64,000 nucleotides of DNA from Flavobacterium nitrogenifigens (GCF_003254565.1 NZ_QJRI01000182.1:310001-374000); one strand, 5' to 3'; shown: positions 15,678 to 24,382, counted from the stretch's first letter. Numbers and translations: made by a program. Notes: generated by a model not told the origin, from the letters alone.

Positions 15678-15757
15678 AGTGGCTAAGATGCTAAGTTTCT
15701 AAGATGCTAAGATTTTAGCTCAGAACCTTAGAATCTAAGAACCTTAGAACCTTAACA
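15678..15757. repeat. GCTAAG/CTTAG-type palindromic repeat
   Basis: Tandem GCTAAGATGCTAAG-like units on the left (15680-15715) mirrored by CCTTAGAATCTAAG-like units on the right (15723-15754), together an imperfect palindrome between DUF4290 and murA. The same motif family flanks the gene at 18262 (18103-18261). Confidence 0.65.
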
Positions 15758-15764
15758 AAAATCT

Positions 15765-17078
15765 ATGGGAATTTTTAAAATCGAAGGAGGAACTCCTTTA
15801 AAAGGAGAAATCACTCCGCAAGGAGCAAAGAATGAGGCATTACAAATTTTATGTGCCGTGCTTCTAACAGGAGAGAAAGTAAAAATTAATAACATTCCTG
15901 ATATTATAGACATCAATAAATTAATCACTTTGTTGGGGAATTTAGGGGTGAAAATTCAACGTAACGAACCAGGTTCGATTACTTTTCAAGCTGACGAAGT
16001 TAATGTTGGATATTTAGAAACTGAAGCTTTCAAAAAAGAAGGTGGAGCGCTTCGTGGTTCTATTATGATTGTTGGTCCGCTTTTGGCTCGTTTCGGAAAA
16101 GGATATATTCCAAAACCAGGAGGAGATAAAATCGGTCGTCGTAGATTAGATACACACTTTGAAGGTTTTATTAACCTTGGAGCAAAATTTAGATATAATA
16201 GAGAAGATCATTTTTATGGAGTAGAAACTCCTGAAGAAGGTCTTAAAGGAACAGATATGCTTCTAGATGAAGCTTCTGTAACTGGAACTGCAAACATTGT
16301 AATGGCAGCGGTTTTAGCAAAAGGAACAACTACAGTTTACAACGCTGCTTGTGAGCCTTACTTACAGCAATTGTGTAAAATGCTTAACTCTATGGGAGCT
16401 AAAATCACAGGAGTTGGTTCTAACTTATTGACTATTGAAGGTGTTGAAAGCCTTGGAGGTTGCGAGCACAGAATTCTTCCTGATATGATCGAAATCGGTT
16501 CTTGGATTGGTCTTGCGGCTATGACAAAAAGCGAAATCACTATCAAAAATGTAAGCTGGGAAAACTTAGGTTTGATTCCGAATACTTTTAGAAAACTTGG
16601 AATTACAGTTGAAAAACGTAATGATGATATTTATATTCCAGCTCACAAAGATGGATATGAAGTAAAAACAGATATTGACGGTTCTATCTTAACTATTGCC
16701 GATGCACCATGGCCAGGATTTACACCTGACTTATTAAGTATCGTTTTGGTTGTAGCAACCCAAGCTAAAGGAGATGTTTTAATTCACCAAAAAATGTTCG
16801 AAAGCCGTTTGTTCTTCGTGGACAAATTAATCGATATGGGAGCAAAAATTATGTTATGTGATCCGCACAGAGCTGTGGTTATGGGGCATAATTTCGAATC
16901 TCAATTGAAAGCAACTACAATGTCTTCTCCTGATATTCGTGCGGGAATTTCATTATTGATTGCTGCTCTTTCTGCAAAAGGAACAAGCACAATCCAAAAT
17001 ATCGAGCAAATCGATCGTGGATATGAACGTATCGATGAGCGTTTGAGAGCAATCGGCGCAAAAATCGTGAGAGCTTAA
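15765..17078 (+). CDS. murA: UDP-N-acetylglucosamine 1-carboxyvinyltransferase (Asp-type)
   Basis: A 437-residue enolpyruvyl transferase that makes UDP-GlcNAc-enolpyruvate, the first committed step of peptidoglycan synthesis, in the cytoplasm. 'GAKNEALQILCAVLLTGE' (20-37) and 'LRGSIMIVGPLLARFGKG' (96-113) are family hallmarks. The catalytic loop reads 'PKPGGDKIGRRRLD': the cysteine that attacks phosphoenolpyruvate in E. coli MurA (Cys115) is Asp121 here. In other bacteria with Asp at this position the enzyme is active but is not alkylated by fosfomycin. Likely co-transcribed with DUF4290 or from a promoter in the repeat; a long palindrome follows. Confidence 0.95.
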   Translation: MGIFKIEGGTPLKGEITPQGAKNEALQILCAVLLTGEKVKINNIPDIIDINKLITLLGNLGVKIQRNEPGSITFQADEVNVGYLETEAFKKEGGALRGSIMIVGPLLARFGKGYIPKPGGDKIGRRRLDTHFEGFINLGAKFRYNREDHFYGVETPEEGLKGTDMLLDEASVTGTANIVMAAVLAKGTTTVYNAACEPYLQQLCKMLNSMGAKITGVGSNLLTIEGVESLGGCEHRILPDMIEIGSWIGLAAMTKSEITIKNVSWENLGLIPNTFRKLGITVEKRNDDIYIPAHKDGYEVKTDIDGSILTIADAPWPGFTPDLLSIVLVVATQAKGDVLIHQKMFESRLFFVDKLIDMGAKIMLCDPHRAVVMGHNFESQLKATTMSSPDIRAGISLLIAALSAKGTSTIQNIEQIDRGYERIDERLRAIGAKIVRA

Positions 17079-17086
17079 AAAAATAT

Positions 17087-17210
17087 TTGCCACGAATTCA
17101 CGAATTAAACTAATTCAAAATTTTTAAAGTCAAATTAAACGAATTTCATTTTAAAAATTAGAGAAATAAGATAAATTCTAAATTTTGTTTAATTCGTGAA
17201 TTCGTGGCGA
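17087..17210. repeat. Long palindromic repeat, GCCACGAATTC family
   Basis: Arms 17087-17110 and 17187-17210 are inverted copies with one mismatch in 24 bases, enclosing 76 bases with further imperfect pairing. It ends 16 bases before the next ATG. It may act as the murA terminator, but its size and its relatives at 14444-14560 suggest a mobile repeat. Confidence 0.75.
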
Positions 17211-17225
17211 AAAAAAATAGTCTAA

Positions 17226-18101
17226 ATGACAAACGAACAAAAAGCTGTAAAAGCTACTATTTTTAGTATAATAGGAAACACCTGCTTGGCCCTGATAAAA
17301 GGTCTTGCAGGTTTTTTTGGCAATTCTTATGCCTTAATTGCAGACGCAATTGAATCAACGACAGATATATTTTCATCATTTTTAGTTCTGTTTGGAATCA
17401 AATATTCAAATAAACCAGCAGACGAAAACCACCCGTATGGCCATGGCCGTGCAGAACCATTAATTACGTTTTTGGTTGTAGGTTTTTTGATTACTTCGGC
17501 AACTATTATTGGTTACGAAAGTATCGCTAATATTGGCACTTCGCACGATTTGCCTAAATCTTGGACTTTGTATGTTTTAGGTGCCATTATTATTTGGAAG
17601 GAATACTCTTTTCGTTTGGTGATGAAGAGAAGCAAACAAACCAATAGTACTTCTTTAGCAGCCGATGCTTGGCATCATAGAAGCGATGCAATAACTTCTG
17701 TAGCAGCTTTTATCGGAATTTCAATTGCCTTAATTATGGGTAAAGGCTATGAATCTGCGGATGATTGGGCAGCACTTTTTGCGGCTTTTTTTATCCTTTA
17801 TAATAGCTACAAAATATTTAGGCCTGCGCTAGGTGAAATCATGGACGAAAACCTTCATGAAGATTTAGTTGAAGAAATTCGTGTAAAATCTTTATTGGTT
17901 CCAGGAATTCTTGGAACAGAAAAATGTTTTATCCGTAAAGCAGGAATGAAATATCATGTTGATCTGCATGCTATTGTTTCTGCAAAGATTTCTGTTAAAG
18001 AAGGTCATGATTTGGCACACTTGTTAAAAGATACTTTAAGAAAAGAAATTCCAGAACTTGGGCATGTTTTAATACATGTTGAACCAGATGATTATTCTTA
18101 A
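17226..18101 (+). CDS. Cation diffusion facilitator (zinc/iron/manganese efflux)
   Basis: A 291-residue CDF transporter of the inner membrane that exports a divalent metal by proton exchange. Six membrane segments lie in residues 10-200. The metal site is formed by Asp40/Glu43/Asp47 in the 'ADAIESTTDIFSS' segment and by the His and Asp of 'AWHHRSDAITS' in TM5. 'HPYGHGRAEP' marks the TM2-TM3 loop. The C-terminal 90 residues are the cytoplasmic metallochaperone-like domain with His-rich ends. Metal specificity cannot be read off. Confidence 0.9.
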   Translation: MTNEQKAVKATIFSIIGNTCLALIKGLAGFFGNSYALIADAIESTTDIFSSFLVLFGIKYSNKPADENHPYGHGRAEPLITFLVVGFLITSATIIGYESIANIGTSHDLPKSWTLYVLGAIIIWKEYSFRLVMKRSKQTNSTSLAADAWHHRSDAITSVAAFIGISIALIMGKGYESADDWAALFAAFFILYNSYKIFRPALGEIMDENLHEDLVEEIRVKSLLVPGILGTEKCFIRKAGMKYHVDLHAIVSAKISVKEGHDLAHLLKDTLRKEIPELGHVLIHVEPDDYS

Positions 18102-18102
18102 G

Positions 18103-18261
18103 GTGCAAAGGTTCTGAGGTGCTAAGATTCTAAGTTTTTTATTTCAAGAAGATTAAAAAAAATAAAAATTGTTTAAAGGTTTTAATTTAATCTTTGTCAA
18201 AGTTTTAAACTTTGACAAAGAAAAAAACTTAGCATCTTAGAACCTTAGCGTCTTAGCATCT
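18103..18261. repeat. GCTAAG/CTTAG-type palindromic repeat
   Basis: AAGGTGCAAAGGTTCTGAGG and GCTAAGATTCTAAG (18102-18136) are mirrored by CTTAGCATCTTAGAACC and TTAGCGTCTTAGCATC (18228-18262), around a spacer with a second small hairpin (18195-18225, TTTGTCAAAGTT...AACTTTGACAAA). It lies between convergent genes and may end both. Confidence 0.65.
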
Positions 18262-20751
18262 TTAATCCAACGCATTTAAGATTTTCAATCCAAAAACAAC
18301 TCCGTTTTGCTGAATGCCGCCTTGATAAGAATGCGCATAATCTATTCGGAATAGTTTGAATTTTCCGAAACCTAAATTATCTAACCCAACCGTAAATTCA
18401 GAATATGGCTTTCTGTCTGGAATTGCTAAAGCGTGAAAACCAACATTCATAGTGGATTTCAAAAGATTCAACAACGGAATTTTATTCATGATAAAACCAG
18501 TGTCATTATATTCAGTATGCATTTCAAAATAACTATCGTTTGTGCTGTTAGAATAATAAGGCATCATGTTAAAAACATTCAAATAGCGTTCACTTGTTCC
18601 AACATGAGTTTGATTTCCATTAAAATGTCTATAATCGATAAACGAAATGTTCTCAGCATTAAAGAATTTTCCTCCTCTAAAATTGGTTCCTAAAAGACCT
18701 TTATTTCCAAGTGATAAATCGTATTGGACGGAAGCGCCAATTCTTTCGTATTCATATTTTTTTTCGCTTGCCGCGAAAGCTTTTTCAAATGCTAGATAAA
18801 CTGTGGGATATTTGTCGTTTTTAATATTGAATCTTCCGTCTGGCCTTGAGATGTATTTACTGCCGAAATTGATTCTAGTTGTCACGAGAGCTTTAAACAA
18901 ATGATGCTGATCAAATGCTGGAGTTGTAAAATCGTTTGGCGCTAAAGGATTATTAGACGAATAAATATCATCTTTTTTAAAGAAAGAATAATCGGTTGTG
19001 TTGAAAAGCGGTTTACGCTGTTCGTAACCAACTTTTCCGGTAAGATTTATTCCATTTGCAATATCTTGTCCGTAATTGATTTCAGCAAATTCTAAGTTAT
19101 AAAGCTTCATGTAATTATCTTTAAAAAATAAAGAACTTATAGAATTTATAAACTTACTAATTGGTTCAGCGCTATTAAATTGAGCTGTTTTTACTCCGCC
19201 AGAACCCCAAATTGAGGCATAATTTATTGTATTGAAACGATGGCTAAATTCACCAATTGCACGAAAACGTTCATCAGAAAAGCCATAATTAAAAGTAGTG
19301 CTTATAGAAGTGTTCGTTCCTTTTTCTTCATCCCATTTTCTAAAAGAAAAGCCTGAATCTAGATTAAAACCCTGTACGGTATTAAAGCTTAGAGAAGTAA
19401 TATTTAATAGACCTTTATAATCAAAAGAATATTTCTTAAAAGTGTTTTTGTAATCATAGCCCATTAAAATATCCCAAACCTTAAACTTATTGTTTTTGGC
19501 GTCAATAGAATCGGTGTATTTTTTTGATTTTCTAATGATTTGCAAGCTATCTTTTTTTGCATAATCACTGCTTTCTTCAATGGTTAAAGGAATTGGACGA
19601 ATTTCATTCCAGAAAGCATCATCTTTTTTGTTGGCATTAAGTTCAAAAGCAACAATTTCATTTCCGAAAGTTTTCTTGTCAAAAGAATCAGGAAATTCAT
19701 AATTGGAATATACATAATTGAAATTGCCAGAAAACTTTATTCCAAAAATACCTGCATTAAAAGAAAGTGTTTGTGCATTCTTAGACCAGATTTTATTTTT
19801 GCTATTATAGCTAAAACTTTGTTTTAGAGTCATCACTTCTGTAAACTCATTTTTCATTCGATACCCTTTGATGTCGAGATCAATGGCGTAAATCGCAAAA
19901 CTGTCATCTACAATATAAATGTAACCTTCAAAAACTGGTTCTTTATCACGTTTTGGGATAACTTTGATTTTATTAATCTGCTGGTTATTGTCGTCATAAA
20001 ATGTGCTTTCCAGCTTGTATTTGTAATAATTGAAAGCATTATCGGCTATAGGAGAGATGAGTTTTACATCAAAATCTAAAGTATTGTCATAAAAATCATA
20101 AGTCGATAAAGCAGCTGTGTTATAGCTATAACCGCGATTGTTTCCTGAAATTTTAGAAGCAATGATTTTCTCTTTTAGTTTATCAGGTTTTTCAAAAGTG
20201 ACTTTCGAAATAGTTTCAGATAAATACAAAATTCCTGTTCCTGTTGAATCCAAATTTGAACCCATATCATCGCCTAAATCTACTTTTTTGCCCAAGATCT
20301 TTTTAGGGAGATCTTTGACTTTAAACATTCCTTTAGAATAAAAATCGGCTGTGTAACGTCTAGTTTTATCTGAGTTTTCTTTTTTATGAGCTATCGCACT
20401 TTTTATGATAGCATTAGCAGGATTGTTTTTAGGATCAATGATAACTTCATTTAATGCAAAACTTTCTTCCTGAAGGCTAACATCCATATTGACGATTCTT
20501 GTTGCGGCAAGAACCGTTATTTTTTTAGTTTTATAACCTAAATATTGAAAAGTGATGACGTTTCCTCCAATTTCTTTTACATTAAGCTGATATTTTCCCT
20601 GTTCGTTTGTAGTGGTTCCCGAATAAGTGTTTTCTTCAAAAACGGATACAAAAGGCAACGGATTTCCTTTGTCATCTGTTACAGTTCCTCTGATTTGAGC
20701 AAAATTGGAAAGCGAAAAAAATAAAAAGGCAAGTAAAGTATAGTTTCTCAT
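18262..20751 (-). CDS. DUF5686 outer-membrane protein with carboxypeptidase-regulatory-like domain
   Basis: An 829-residue outer-membrane protein. Signal peptide 'MRNYTLLAFLFFSLSNFAQ' (1-19) is followed by a CarboxypepD_reg-like beta sandwich (about 20-105, 'GTVTDDKGNPLPFVSVFEEN'), then the DUF5686 region to the end, which is rich in alternating beta-strand pattern and ends with an aromatic-rich strand as beta barrels do. DUF5686 proteins are widespread in Bacteroidota, role unknown, and often annotated TonB-receptor-like; there is no TonB box or plug. It is a single gene, leftward. Confidence 0.88.
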   Translation of the reverse strand: MRNYTLLAFLFFSLSNFAQIRGTVTDDKGNPLPFVSVFEENTYSGTTTNEQGKYQLNVKEIGGNVITFQYLGYKTKKITVLAATRIVNMDVSLQEESFALNEVIIDPKNNPANAIIKSAIAHKKENSDKTRRYTADFYSKGMFKVKDLPKKILGKKVDLGDDMGSNLDSTGTGILYLSETISKVTFEKPDKLKEKIIASKISGNNRGYSYNTAALSTYDFYDNTLDFDVKLISPIADNAFNYYKYKLESTFYDDNNQQINKIKVIPKRDKEPVFEGYIYIVDDSFAIYAIDLDIKGYRMKNEFTEVMTLKQSFSYNSKNKIWSKNAQTLSFNAGIFGIKFSGNFNYVYSNYEFPDSFDKKTFGNEIVAFELNANKKDDAFWNEIRPIPLTIEESSDYAKKDSLQIIRKSKKYTDSIDAKNNKFKVWDILMGYDYKNTFKKYSFDYKGLLNITSLSFNTVQGFNLDSGFSFRKWDEEKGTNTSISTTFNYGFSDERFRAIGEFSHRFNTINYASIWGSGGVKTAQFNSAEPISKFINSISSLFFKDNYMKLYNLEFAEINYGQDIANGINLTGKVGYEQRKPLFNTTDYSFFKKDDIYSSNNPLAPNDFTTPAFDQHHLFKALVTTRINFGSKYISRPDGRFNIKNDKYPTVYLAFEKAFAASEKKYEYERIGASVQYDLSLGNKGLLGTNFRGGKFFNAENISFIDYRHFNGNQTHVGTSERYLNVFNMMPYYSNSTNDSYFEMHTEYNDTGFIMNKIPLLNLLKSTMNVGFHALAIPDRKPYSEFTVGLDNLGFGKFKLFRIDYAHSYQGGIQQNGVVFGLKILNALD

Positions 20752-20877
20752 ACAGGTTTTGGTTGTCTTACAAAAATATAATAAGTTAAATCTGAGCTTA
20801 TTAATAATTTGTTAAATTGAATGAGAGAGGTTGTCATCCTAAGTGAAGTTGAAGTCTTTGCTCAGGATAACACTATA

Positions 20878-21291
20878 CTATAAAAAAGATTGGATTGCCA
20901 ATTCGTAACTTTTTAACCCAAAACCTAAAATAACGCCTTTTGCATTTCCGGATAAATACGATTGATGTCTAAAGCTCTCACGAGCGTAAGTATTTGAAAT
21001 GTGAACCTCAATTACTGGTGTAGTAACCGCTTTCATGGCGTCACCCAAACCTATAGAAGTGTGCGTATAAGCTCCAGCATTCAGAATAATTCCATCAAAT
21101 GAAAAACCAACTTCCTGAATTTTACCTATCAGTTCTCCTTCAATATTACTTTGATAATAAGAAAGTTCAATATTTGGGAATTTTTGTTTCAACGTTTCAA
21201 AATAATCTTCAAAAGTCTGGCTTCCGTAAACTTCTGGTTCGCGTTTTCCTAAAAGGTTTAAATTGGGTCCGTTGATAATGCAGATTTTCAT
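20878..21291 (-). CDS. aroQ: Type II 3-dehydroquinate dehydratase
   Basis: 137 residues from the ATG at 21291, the usual length for AroQ. It dehydrates 3-dehydroquinate in the shikimate pathway. 'INGPNLNLLGKREPEVYG' is at residues 4-21 with the catalytic Tyr of 'EVYG', 'NAGAYTHTSIGL' near 73-84, and the active-site 'EVHISNTYARESFRHQSYLS' (20 residues) near 96-115 with the general-base histidine. The frame extends to 21375 but the added residues are not in homologues and overlap a terminator hairpin. Single gene. Confidence 0.95.
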   Translation of the reverse strand: MKICIINGPNLNLLGKREPEVYGSQTFEDYFETLKQKFPNIELSYYQSNIEGELIGKIQEVGFSFDGIILNAGAYTHTSIGLGDAMKAVTTPVIEVHISNTYARESFRHQSYLSGNAKGVILGFGLKSYELAIQSFL

Positions 21292-21361
21292 ATGTATTTT
21301 TTGTTTTGAGATATTGACATTGCTATTAATTTTTGCAATTGTCATTGAACTTTGTAAAAAT

Positions 21362-21396
21362 AAAAAAAACCGCACTAATAAATAGAGCGGTTTTTA
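21362..21396 (-). terminator. Terminator of the 185-residue beta-barrel gene
   Basis: Arms 21365-21373 and 21387-21395 with a 13-base loop; read leftward a T-run follows. Confidence 0.75.
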
Positions 21397-21416
21397 TAAA
21401 AGTATGTGATATATTT

Positions 21417-21974
21417 TTAGAACATGAATCCAGCTGAAATCTGGAATACTGAGTTTTTAATATCTGCATTTTTAGATGCTTCAGTTAAACCTAAGCCATA
21501 ACGACCTTGTAAAAAGATACTTTCAGTAAGTTTAACTCCTAGTCCTGCATTAAGACCAAATTCAAAAGTTTCACCATTCTTAACATCAAAATCATTTCTT
21601 TCACTAACTAAGAAAGAAGCCTGTGGACCAACTTCTAAGCTAAAAGTATTGTTTAAATAGAATTTAGCCATTACTGGTATAGAAATATATCCTAGTTCGT
21701 TTTTTACATCTTCACTTACTTCACTAAATTTATAAGATGCACCAACAGTAGAGTATAAAAGCTCTGGTTGAATAGAGAATTTGTCTAATAATTTTACTTC
21801 AGCCACCAAACCAGCATGGTAACTAGTAATTCCATCTTTATTAATTTGGTCTGGAAAGTCTCCAGTTTGGCTAGCAAAGTTAACCCCTGCTTTTACCCCG
21901 ATTTTTAGTAATTGTGCTTGTACTGCAGCTGATGTTGCAATGAACATAAAAGCTGCTAAAAGTATTTTCTTCAT
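21417..21974 (-). CDS. Outer-membrane beta-barrel protein (porin family, PF13568-like)
   Basis: A 185-residue protein with signal peptide 'MKKILLAAFMFIATSAAVQAQ' (about residues 1-20) followed by 8 predicted beta strands with Gly-aromatic turns: 'KIGVKAGVNFASQTGDF', 'HAGLVAEVKLLDKFSIQPEL', 'GYISIPVMAKFYLNNTFSLE' and a C-terminal phenylalanine. This is the small OmpX-like/PorT-related barrel family common in Bacteroidota. A TAGTTTTG -7 box lies on the minus strand at 22020-22027. It is divergent from three related genes. Confidence 0.88.
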   Translation of the reverse strand: MKKILLAAFMFIATSAAVQAQLLKIGVKAGVNFASQTGDFPDQINKDGITSYHAGLVAEVKLLDKFSIQPELLYSTVGASYKFSEVSEDVKNELGYISIPVMAKFYLNNTFSLEVGPQASFLVSERNDFDVKNGETFEFGLNAGLGVKLTESIFLQGRYGLGLTEASKNADIKNSVFQISAGFMF

Positions 21975-22224
21975 AAAAAGGTTTTTAAAAATTGGTATTT
22001 TAAAATGTTATTTAAAGTTCAAAACTACATATTTAGCATTTTATTGCATTATAATTTGGATTAAATAATTACTAAAATTCCCACTCAAAATGATTTTTAG
22101 CGTCTGAAAAATGCCTTTTGTTCTTTCAATGCTTTGATTTTCAATTGGTCTATATCGATTTCATTTTTACCCTATTTTAATACTTTTTAAACTTATTGCG
22201 GACTACATTTTGTAAGTCTAATCT

Positions 22225-22232
22225 TAGTTTTG
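22225..22232 (+). promoter_or_regulatory. -7 box TAGTTTTG before the 169-residue barrel gene
   Basis: TAGTTTTG fits TAnnTTTG and lies 32 bases before the ATG at 22265. The divergent gene to the left has the same octamer (22020-22027, minus). The 290-base intergenic region otherwise shows no gene. Confidence 0.5.
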
Positions 22233-22264
22233 TTGAATATTAATCAAATAATATTTTAAAAATT

Positions 22265-22774
22265 ATGAAAAAAATTGTTTTGGCTGCTATTGCAGTAATG
22301 GGATTTGGTTTTGCAAATGCGCAAGAACAAACAGCAAAAGGAAAATGGTTAATTGAGGCTAATACTGGCTTTGGTGCCGTTAATGTTGGTAATACCAGTT
22401 TTCAATTGTCATCAGAAGATGGGGAAACAACTTGGGGGATTGGTGCTGAAGCTGGTTACTTTGTAATGGATAATTTGGCTGTTAAGGCAGGATTGGGATA
22501 TAACGATCTTGGTCATAGCCAAAATTCTTTTGCTTACAAAGTAGGTGCAAAATATTATTTACTTGATAAATTTCCTTTAGAAGCTTCTTATACAGGAGCA
22601 AGTACAAAAAATGCAGATGAGAATCCTTCATACGTAGGTTTACAAGGAGGTTACGCTTGGTTTGTTGGGAAAAATGTTTCAGTTGAACCAGGAATTCGTT
22701 ATAATATATCTTTAAATGATGATTATTATAAGAGTGTTTTCCAATTCAACATTGGTTTCGCATTACACTTCTAA
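22265..22774 (+). CDS. Outer-membrane beta-barrel protein (169 aa)
   Basis: A small outer-membrane barrel with signal peptide 'MKKIVLAAIAVMGFGFANAQ'. The mature 149 residues show alternating strands with 'GYFVMDNLAVKAGLGYNDLG' and 'VGAKYYLLDKFPLEASYTG' and end in 'FNIGFALHF', the C-terminal aromatic signature for BAM insertion. It differs more from the other three than they do from each other. It is likely an OmpX- or OmpA-transmembrane-like protein of unknown role. Followed by a terminator at 22801. Confidence 0.85.
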   Translation: MKKIVLAAIAVMGFGFANAQEQTAKGKWLIEANTGFGAVNVGNTSFQLSSEDGETTWGIGAEAGYFVMDNLAVKAGLGYNDLGHSQNSFAYKVGAKYYLLDKFPLEASYTGASTKNADENPSYVGLQGGYAWFVGKNVSVEPGIRYNISLNDDYYKSVFQFNIGFALHF

Positions 22775-22800
22775 ATATTTAGTTAATAGTGTTCTTTGAT

Positions 22801-22838
22801 AGCCTTTCCAGAAATGGAAAGGCTTTTGTTTTTTACTT
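22801..22838 (+). terminator. Intrinsic terminator
   Basis: Arms 22801-22809 and 22816-22824 with a 6-base loop and a T-rich tail. Confidence 0.85.
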
Positions 22839-22934
22839 AATCTTAAATTTCTAGCCAATTCATGTTGTCTTGACAATTGGTTAGTTACCATTTAATTTGT
22901 TAAATTCCTAATATACATTTATGAAGAATATTTT

Positions 22935-22942
22935 TATATTTG
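22935..22942 (+). promoter_or_regulatory. -7 box TATATTTG of the 192-residue barrel gene
   Basis: TATATTTG within TTTTTATATTTG, 31 bases before the ATG; the surrounding bases match those at 23648-23690 closely. Confidence 0.6.
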
Positions 22943-22972
22943 ACTCATTAATTTAACCCAAAACAAATTAGA

Positions 22973-23551
22973 ATGAAAAAAATTATTTTATCTGCCATTG
23001 CAATTATGGCTTTTGCATTCACAAATGCTCAGGAAACAAGATTTGGAATAAAAGGAGGCCTTAATATAACAAGTTTTGCTGGTGGTAACTATTATGATGC
23101 GAACTCTTTAGTTGGTTTTCAAGTAGGAGGTTTTGCTGAAATTAAAGTTATCGAGAGATTGTCTATTCAGCCAGAGCTTTTGTTTTCTACTCAAGGTGCT
23201 AAACTTGAATTTGGTAATAGAGATTTTGATACTAAATTAAACTATATTAATGTTCCTGTTTTAGCTAAATTTTACGTTACTAAACAATTTACCGTTGAAG
23301 CTGGACCACAATTAGGGTTTTTAGTTTCTGCGAAAACCGAAGGAGAAGATGTTAAAGACGGTTTTAAATCTGTTGATACTGGATTTAATTTTGGCGTTGG
23401 ATACAACTTTACAGATAATTTTTCAGTTGGAGCTCGTTATACTGTAGGTTTATCTAATATTGCAGATAATGATGCAGATACTTGGGACGAGTATTACGAT
23501 AGCCCAAAAAACAGTGTTTTTGCTATAACAGCAGCATATAAATTTAATTAA
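22973..23551 (+). CDS. Outer-membrane beta-barrel protein (porin family, PF13568-like)
   Basis: A 192-residue protein: signal peptide 'MKKIILSAIAIMAFAFTNAQ', then an 8-strand barrel with 'RFGIKGGLNITSF', 'VGGFAEIKVIERLSIQPELL', 'LNYINVPVLAKFYVTKQFT', 'EAGPQLGFLVS' and 'NFGVGYNFTDNFSVGARYTVG'. It is close in sequence and layout to the next gene (23689) and the leftward one (21417), so the array arose by duplication. Ends in an alternating strand 'ITAAYKFN' rather than a terminal Phe. Confidence 0.88.
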   Translation: MKKIILSAIAIMAFAFTNAQETRFGIKGGLNITSFAGGNYYDANSLVGFQVGGFAEIKVIERLSIQPELLFSTQGAKLEFGNRDFDTKLNYINVPVLAKFYVTKQFTVEAGPQLGFLVSAKTEGEDVKDGFKSVDTGFNFGVGYNFTDNFSVGARYTVGLSNIADNDADTWDEYYDSPKNSVFAITAAYKFN

Positions 23552-23570
23552 GAAATTAAAATATTTAAAG

Positions 23571-23601
23571 AACCTTCCGGATAACGGAAGGTTTTTTTGT
23601 T
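23571..23601 (+). terminator. Intrinsic terminator
   Basis: Arms 23571-23579 and 23585-23593 pair perfectly around a 5-base loop, followed by T7. Confidence 0.88.
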
Positions 23602-23651
23602 TAGATGTTTATAGTGTTAAAATTTTAGTTAGTTTTTCATAAGTAAATTTT

Positions 23652-23659
23652 TATATTTG
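23652..23659 (+). promoter_or_regulatory. -7 box TATATTTG of the 203-residue barrel gene
   Basis: TATATTTG followed by a stretch that closely matches the leader of the preceding paralogue, about 30 bases before the ATG. Confidence 0.6.
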
Positions 23660-23688
23660 GCTCAATTAATTTTAACCAAAAACAAAGA

Positions 23689-24300
23689 ATGAAAAACGTT
23701 ATTTTATCTGCGATTGCAGTTATGGCATTTGGATTTGCAAATGCACAAGAAGTTAAGTATGGAGTTAAAGGTGGTTTGAATTTGTCAAATTTGTCGGGTG
23801 ATACAGACGGAATGGATTTGAAATCAAAATTTGGATTTCATGCAGGTGGTTTCGTTGAAATAAAATTTTCTGAGAAATTTGCATTGCAACCTGAGCTTTT
23901 GTACTCTACACAAGGTACCAGATTTGATGATCTTGAAGTAAATGGATACGAAGCAAAAACATGTTTTAACTTAGATTATATCAATGTGCCCGTTATGTTT
24001 AAATACTTTGCAACAGAACAGTTTTTTATTGAAGCTGGTCCGCAAATTGGGTTTCTGACTTCAGCAAAAGCGAGAGTAAAGATAGATGAGCTTAATATTG
24101 ATAATAAAGAAGATATTAAAGATAATTTTGAATCAATTGATTTTGGATTGAATTTTGGAGCGGGATATGAGTTTACCGAAAATATATTTGCTAGTGCGAG
24201 ATATAATTTAGGTTTAGCAAATATAGCTAAAACGGAAGCTGGTGATGATTCAAAAATTCATAATGGTGTATTTTCACTATCGGTAGGATACAAGTTTTAA
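23689..24300 (+). CDS. Outer-membrane beta-barrel protein (porin family, PF13568-like)
   Basis: A 203-residue paralogue of the previous gene: signal peptide 'MKNVILSAIAVMAFGFANAQ', 'YGVKGGLNLSNLSGD', 'HAGGFVEIKFSEKFALQPEL', 'LDYINVPVMFKYFATEQFF', 'EAGPQIGFLTS' and a C-terminal 'LSVGYKF' that ends in phenylalanine. An inserted acidic/lysine segment near 135-155 is the main difference. Own promoter and terminator, so it is a single transcript. Confidence 0.88.
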   Translation: MKNVILSAIAVMAFGFANAQEVKYGVKGGLNLSNLSGDTDGMDLKSKFGFHAGGFVEIKFSEKFALQPELLYSTQGTRFDDLEVNGYEAKTCFNLDYINVPVMFKYFATEQFFIEAGPQIGFLTSAKARVKIDELNIDNKEDIKDNFESIDFGLNFGAGYEFTENIFASARYNLGLANIAKTEAGDDSKIHNGVFSLSVGYKF

Positions 24301-24323
24301 TTTATAAATGGAATAAAAAAAAC

Positions 24324-24356
24324 AAACCTTCCTTATCATTGGGAAGGTTTTTTTAT
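24324..24356 (+). terminator. Intrinsic terminator
   Basis: Arms AAACCTTCC (24324-24332) and GGAAGGTTT (24342-24350), then a T-run. Confidence 0.85.
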
Positions 24357-24382
24357 ACCAAAAAATTACTTACTTTGTAAAT

